Source of the DNA: Actinobacteria bacterium ATB1
GTDB taxonomy: Bacteria; Actinomycetota; Acidimicrobiia; UBA2766
Reading direction: 5' to 3'
Assembly: GCA_021404985.1 (NCBI GenBank)
Contig: QWHP01000066.1
Location: forward strand, 1 to 10,108
DNA: 10,108 nucleotides
Each line of letters begins with the position of its first letter. Position 1 is the stretch's first letter. Positions 6,529 through 10,108 of the stretch are shown piece after piece. The position numbers and the translations under genes were made by a program. The notes under the pieces are model-generated. The model made no database searches. It had not been told where the DNA came from and saw only the letters and a list, made by a program, of their open reading frames with translations.

Positions 6529-7804
6529 CAACGCCCAAGACGGGCACGCCGGCAAGCAGGCGGTGGGCCACCTCCGTCAGATGTGCCATGTCGAGTCGGT
6601 TCTCGAACGACGAGAAGGTGAGGAAGGCGAAGAGGAACCTCGGATCCTCCACCCAGGGCGGCAGGAAGACACCGGGCCGGCACATGCCATGGACCGTCAG
6701 CTCGGCCAGTGCCGGTATCGCCATCGCGTCGAGTTTCCCGCAGAAGAGAAGTGTCAGCAGATCCGCACGCCCGGCCGAGAAGATCGCACGCATGACAGCG
6801 CTGACCTGGAGGAGTCCGAAGATGTACACGAGATCCTTCGTGAAGGGGGCTCCACCGGTGAGTGTGCCCCCCCGGAAGACTCGCCGCGCGGCCTCGAAGG
6901 ACTGCTCCGGATCGTCGAGTCGCTCCACGAACCAGCGGTAGACCTCGACGAAGTCCGCTCCCTCGATGGCCATGTCGATCGCCCTGGTTCGGTCGGCGAG
7001 GCGCCGCAGCCTGTCGAGATCCATCGTGCCGCTCATGAACTCGGCAAGAACGGCGAGCCCCTCCTGGGTGCGTGTCGTGCCCGGGTGGCCGAGGGCAAGG
7101 ACGGGAAGGTCGGTCTGCGCCTTGCCGTTCAGGGCTGTGGCGACATGCACGAATGCCTCGTGATTGATGAGCTGGCGGGCGTCGCGCTCCGTGAACCTCG
7201 CATCCCGGCGGATCCGGATTCGGGACGAGGTCGCAAGGGCATTTGCGGAGAGCTCGTCGACGATCTCGATCTCCGGGCTGCTCTCACCGAAGCGTGCAGC
7301 GACTGCCGTCTCGATCTGCGATGCGACTTCCTCGGACGACCGATCAGGCTTGGGTGTGACGCCGAGATGGAGCTTCGTCAGCTCGTCGATCGATTCGTGG
7401 ACGGCCTCGGCGAGGGCCAGGGGTGTGACGTTCCCGTAGCGCAGCGGCTCGCGCGGGGTCCCGTACAACTGACGTGAGTTCTCGAAGAAGACGGGTGTCC
7501 CCGCTCCGGCGAGCATGCGGGCGCCGCCCTCGATGGCATCTGCTGTTGCTTCCAGCCAGTCGTCCACAGGACTGCCGGGGAAGATTTCGCGGCGCGCCTG
7601 CCTTACGAGGTCGATGATCGGTTCCGGGTCCAGGGGTGGGTATTCGATCTCGGGAAGCCGTTCGCAGCCGGATGCCAGGAAGGCGTCCCGCGAGGCCGCC
7701 GGCCAAGCGATCGAGCGTAGGATGCGGACTTGCTTCCCTGCGGAATGCAGGATCTGACCCACATTCCGCACGCGCCCGCGTTCCGATTCCGCCGTGAGAT
7801 CCAT
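6515..7804 (-). CDS. MATCAP/DUF1704 family putative metallopeptidase (QEGLA-motif protein)
   Basis: A 429-residue protein of the group annotated in bacteria as flavohemoglobin expression-modulating QEGLA motif protein. Its eukaryotic relatives are the tubulin tyrosine carboxypeptidases MATCAP. The zinc-peptidase signature HEAFVH (HExxxH, 215-220) is followed by NGKAQ, and TQEGLAVLAEFMSG (246-259) supplies the probable third ligand Glu248. Another family-like segment is GAPFTKDLVYIFG (318-330). Metal ligands and catalytic Glu216 are intact, so it should be active, but the bacterial substrate is unknown. There is no signal peptide, so it is presumably cytoplasmic. The ATG at 7804 is chosen because residues read further upstream are unlike the family and run into mmsA. 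A GGAGG lies about 19 nt upstream, too far for a good SD, so a leaderless start is possible. It is the third gene of a run with two aldehyde dehydrogenase genes, 73 bp after mmsA. Confidence 0.9.
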   Translation of the reverse strand: MDLTAESERGRVRNVGQILHSAGKQVRILRSIAWPAASRDAFLASGCERLPEIEYPPLDPEPIIDLVRQARREIFPGSPVDDWLEATADAIEGGARMLAGAGTPVFFENSRQLYGTPREPLRYGNVTPLALAEAVHESIDELTKLHLGVTPKPDRSSEEVASQIETAVAARFGESSPEIEIVDELSANALATSSRIRIRRDARFTERDARQLINHEAFVHVATALNGKAQTDLPVLALGHPGTTRTQEGLAVLAEFMSGTMDLDRLRRLADRTRAIDMAIEGADFVEVYRWFVERLDDPEQSFEAARRVFRGGTLTGGAPFTKDLVYIFGLLQVSAVMRAIFSAGRADLLTLLFCGKLDAMAIPALAELTVHGMCRPGVFLPPWVEDPRFLFAFLTFSSFENRLDMAHLTEVAHRLLAGVPVLGVEVGR

Positions 7805-7877
7805 ATCTGTGCACCTGGCCGATCCTCCGTGGAGCCGAGCGTAGCGGCCGTTCGTCCGTCTGGGGTCCCGGATGCGT

Positions 7878-9383
7878 TCAGCGGTTCGTCGGGAAGCCCA
7901 GATCGGGGCCGGCGAGATGGGGATCGGCCCACTGGGCCGTGACGACCTTGGCACGCGTGTAGAACCGGACCCCGTCGGGGCCGTAGACGTGGGTGTCGCC
8001 GAAGAGCGATTCCCCCCAGCCGCCGAAGCTGTGGAACGCCATCGGGACGGGGATCGGCACGTTGATCCCGACCATTCCGGCTTCGATCTGTCGCTGGAAG
8101 AGACGTGCCGCGCCCCCGTCGCGCGTGAAGAGAGCCACACCGTTCCCGTACGGGTTGTCGTTCACGAGGCGGACGGCCTCGTCGTAGCTCTCGGCGCGAA
8201 GGACGCACAGGACGGGCCCGAAGATCTCGTCCGTATAGACGGACATCTCAGGTGTGACGTGGTCGAAGACGTTCGGGCCGAGCCAGAACCCGTCGGGACG
8301 GTCCGCGACATCGATGTCACGGCCGTCCACGACGAGCTCCGCGCCTTGCGAGACGCCGGTTTCGACGTAGGTTCGGACACGGTGGCAGTGTTGTCCGGTG
8401 ACGAGAGGGCCCATGTCCACGCCATCGGTCTGGCCGTCACCGACGACCAGGCTTTCCGCTCGCTTGGCGATCTTTGCAACCAGCGCATCTCCCACGGGCT
8501 CGACTGCGACGACGACGGACACCGCCATGCAACGCTCGCCCGCCGAACCGAACCCGGCGCTGACCGCGGCATCTGCCGCTCGGTCGAGGTCGGCGTCGGG
8601 GAGGACGACCATGTGGTTCTTCGCCCCCCCGAGGGCTTGGACACGTTTGCCCTCGTTGGTCGCGGTGGCATAGATATGCCGCGCGACCGGAGTGGACCCG
8701 ACGAAGCTGACCGCTCTGACGTCCGGATGAGTGATCAGAGCGTCGACCGTGTGTCTGTCGCCGTGTACGACGTTGAGGACGCCGTCGGGCAGCCCGGCCT
8801 CGGCGAACCACTCGGCCAGCAGCATCGAGGCCGACGGATCCCGCTCGGACGGCTTCAAGACGAACGTGTTCCCGCATGCGATCGCGATCGGGAACATCCA
8901 CATGGGAACCATCGCGGGGAAGTTGAAGGGCGTGATCCCGGCAACCACCCCCAAGGGCTGTCGTACAGACCAGGTGTCGACATCAGTCGACACCTGCTCG
9001 GAATGCTCGCCCTTCTGAAGATGCGGTATCCCGCAGGCGAACTCGACCACCTCGATACCACGGGCTATCTCGCCGGCGGCGTCGTCGAGCACCTTTCCGT
9101 GCTCCTGAGTGATCGTGCGAGCAAGCTGCGTTCGCCGGGACTCGAGTATCTCGCGGAACGCGAACATGATCCGTGCGCGCCTCGTGAGGGACACGTCCTG
9201 CCATCGCTCGGACACCGCCTTCGCCGCCTCGACCGCCGCACGGACCTCGGCCGTTCCCGAGAGGGCCACACGCCGGATCACCCTGCCGGCGGCCGGATCG
9301 AAGACGTCTCCCTCCCGTTCCGACTCGCGATCCCACGGCTTCCCGTCGATGAAGTGACGGATGAGTTCCGGTGTCGTGCCCAT
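7878..9383 (-). CDS. mmsA: Methylmalonate-semialdehyde dehydrogenase (CoA-acylating)
   Basis: Converts methylmalonate semialdehyde (valine and thymine breakdown) to propionyl-CoA, or malonate semialdehyde (beta-alanine or inositol routes) to acetyl-CoA, using NAD+ and CoA. It has 501 residues, the usual length. It starts with the subfamily-type HFIDGKPW (10-17). VRQPLGVVAGITPFNFPAMVPMW (140-162) and LKPSERDP (176-183) build the nucleotide site, and FVGSTPVARHIY (227-238) follows. QALGGAKNH (249-257) lacks the general-base Glu of hydrolytic aldehyde dehydrogenases, as in CoA-acylating members. The catalytic Cys285 is in GERCMAVS, and EIFGPVL is at 386-392. GAGG lies 9 nt before ATG 9383, and the upstream aldehyde dehydrogenase ends 11 bp away, so they are probably co-transcribed. 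The coding sequence contains a perfect 11-bp inverted repeat at 8971-8996. The same frame stays open upstream, but that part is only a shadow of the neighbouring gene. Confidence 0.96.
   Translation of the reverse strand: MGTTPELIRHFIDGKPWDRESEREGDVFDPAAGRVIRRVALSGTAEVRAAVEAAKAVSERWQDVSLTRRARIMFAFREILESRRTQLARTITQEHGKVLDDAAGEIARGIEVVEFACGIPHLQKGEHSEQVSTDVDTWSVRQPLGVVAGITPFNFPAMVPMWMFPIAIACGNTFVLKPSERDPSASMLLAEWFAEAGLPDGVLNVVHGDRHTVDALITHPDVRAVSFVGSTPVARHIYATATNEGKRVQALGGAKNHMVVLPDADLDRAADAAVSAGFGSAGERCMAVSVVVAVEPVGDALVAKIAKRAESLVVGDGQTDGVDMGPLVTGQHCHRVRTYVETGVSQGAELVVDGRDIDVADRPDGFWLGPNVFDHVTPEMSVYTDEIFGPVLCVLRAESYDEAVRLVNDNPYGNGVALFTRDGGAARLFQRQIEAGMVGINVPIPVPMAFHSFGGWGESLFGDTHVYGPDGVRFYTRAKVVTAQWADPHLAGPDLGFPTNR
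8971..8996. repeat. Perfect 11-bp inverted repeat inside mmsA
   Basis: Arms CAGGTGTCGAC (8971-8981) and GTCGACACCTG (8986-8996) are exact reverse complements around a 4-nt loop, ATCA. On the mmsA strand this encodes the segment QVSTDVDTW (residues 130-138). It could form a stable hairpin in mRNA or serve as a protein-binding palindrome. It could equally be a by-product of codon choice over a Val-Ser-Thr-Asp-Val-Asp-Thr segment. Confidence 0.85.
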
Positions 9384-9394
9384 CACCCGCCGCC

Positions 9395-10108
9395 TCAGTC
9401 CCTGGTTCTTTCGACGTCGATGACGGCAGTGCGGAGGTCGGTCATGTCGAGGAGCGTGTACTTGCCCCCGATCCGTCCCCAACCTGTCCGGGTGCGCGAG
9501 GCGCCTCCGAACGGCGGGTGAGGCTCCCAGAAGTCGGTCGAGTCGTTGACCACGATGCTCCCCGCCCGCAGCCCGTCGACGAATCGGAACGCACGCTTGA
9601 GGCTCGACGTGAACACGGCCGCCTGGAGTCCCAGATGGCTCTCGTTCGCGAGCCTCAGCGCCTCCGCGTCGTCGGTGAATGTCGTGATCGGGAGCACAGG
9701 CCCGAACGTCTCGTCCGTGAAGAGGAGGGCGTCGGTATCGACCTGGTCGACGATCGTGAGCGGGTAGTAGAGGTCCGTGGGGAAGCCTCCAGACCGCGTC
9801 CCACCTGTCAGGACCTCCAAGCCCCTGTTGCGAGCATCCTCGATATGCCTGTCCATCTTCGCGGCCACGGTGTCGTTGTTGAGCGGTCCCAGAGTCGTGG
9901 CCTCGTCGAGGGGATCGCCGAGCCGGACATGTTCTGCATGCGCCACGACGCGCCCCACGCGCTCCTCGTGGACGGACTCCTGCACGAGGAGACGCTCGGT
10001 GGCCACGCAACACTGGCCCGACGTGAAAGTCGCGCCGTACACCGCGGCCTCCGCGGCAGCGTCGAGGTCCGCATCGTCGAGAACGATCTGCGGCCCGTTC
10101 CCGGAGGC
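9395..10108 (-). CDS. NAD(P)-dependent aldehyde dehydrogenase, 3' part (5' end off window)
   Basis: The C-terminal 237 residues of an aldehyde dehydrogenase; the frame is open to the window edge, so roughly half of a usual ~480-500-residue protein is missing. The fragment begins at SGNGPQIVLDDADLD (residues 2-16), where most members have ELGGxxP with the general-base Glu just before it, at or beyond the edge. TSGQCCVATER (29-39) contains the catalytic Cys, by alignment Cys34 of the CC pair. ETFGPVLPI (133-141) and NDSTDFWEPHPPFGG (188-202) are further family signatures. It oxidises an aldehyde to an acid, but the substrate cannot be assigned from this half. It is clearly a different subfamily from the mmsA product encoded 11 bp downstream, so the pair is not a recent duplication. 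Confidence 0.95.
   Translation of the reverse strand, partial: ASGNGPQIVLDDADLDAAAEAAVYGATFTSGQCCVATERLLVQESVHEERVGRVVAHAEHVRLGDPLDEATTLGPLNNDTVAAKMDRHIEDARNRGLEVLTGGTRSGGFPTDLYYPLTIVDQVDTDALLFTDETFGPVLPITTFTDDAEALRLANESHLGLQAAVFTSSLKRAFRFVDGLRAGSIVVNDSTDFWEPHPPFGGASRTRTGWGRIGGKYTLLDMTDLRTAVIDVERTRD

Noticed and set aside
7805..8140. The MATCAP frame stays open upstream, suggesting a 541-residue protein.
   Set aside because: The extra 112 residues are Ser/Arg-rich, overlap the end of mmsA in another frame and do not resemble the family. ATG 7804 is the first sensible start.
7872..9521. A 549-residue plus-strand ORF opposite mmsA.
   Set aside because: It has a biased Asp/Val/Arg/Gly composition with no domain and lies entirely antisense to conserved genes. 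It is a normal shadow in GC-rich DNA.
9384..10013. The mmsA frame stays open far upstream, giving an apparent 711-residue protein.
   Set aside because: Residues before the mmsA start are Arg/Gly-rich nonsense. The same DNA in another frame encodes the well-conserved C-terminus of a second aldehyde dehydrogenase, so there is no fusion.
1..10108. CRISPR arrays, insertion sequences, phage genes or a defence island.
   Set aside because: No repeat-spacer pattern, transposase, integrase or recognisable defence protein on either strand.

Overview
This is a high-GC window with G/C-rich third codon positions, closely packed genes and long shadow ORFs on the opposite strands. A DUF3566 membrane domain and a GyrA propeller of the actinobacterial type point to an actinobacterium. 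An Acidimicrobiia-like lineage is my guess; nothing in the window fixes the genus.

Layout. (1) 1-1373, plus strand: the 3' part of an acyl-CoA dehydrogenase gene of the ACAD10/11-like group, then a rhodanese protein with a two-helix membrane tail. The 23-bp gap suggests one transcript. (2) 1411-2352, minus strand: a ZnuA/TroA-type metal-binding lipoprotein, convergent with the rhodanese gene. Just upstream of its start is a perfect 7-1-7 palindrome (2372-2386) of the Fur/Zur type, so zinc (or iron) repression is likely. No permease or ATPase gene is in view. (3) 2353-2750: a stretch whose only plausible gene is a small plus-strand ORF with a CMNC motif and one hydrophobic segment. (4) 2663-4078, minus strand: the most unusual gene. 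It joins a two-helix DUF3566 membrane domain to a C-terminal DNA-gyrase-A-type propeller, with no topoisomerase catalytic domain. (5) 4244-6484, plus strand, divergent from it across 165 bp: a 746-residue exported protein of a family I cannot name. It has a helical first part and a beta-rich second part, reminiscent of toroid-plus-sandwich carbohydrate enzymes. (6) 6515-10108, minus strand, convergent with the exported protein: an aldehyde dehydrogenase gene (5' end off the window), methylmalonate-semialdehyde dehydrogenase mmsA, and a MATCAP/DUF1704 (QEGLA-motif) putative metallopeptidase, all in one direction with gaps of 11 and 73 bp.

How they fit together. Regions 1 and 6 are catabolic: acyl-CoA oxidation, and aldehyde or branched-chain/beta-amino-acid oxidation. 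Region 2 is metal uptake. The best candidate for an undescribed system is the membrane-anchored gyrase-type propeller, which could tether DNA to the membrane without any topoisomerase activity of its own. That function is an inference; the domain architecture can be read directly from the sequence.
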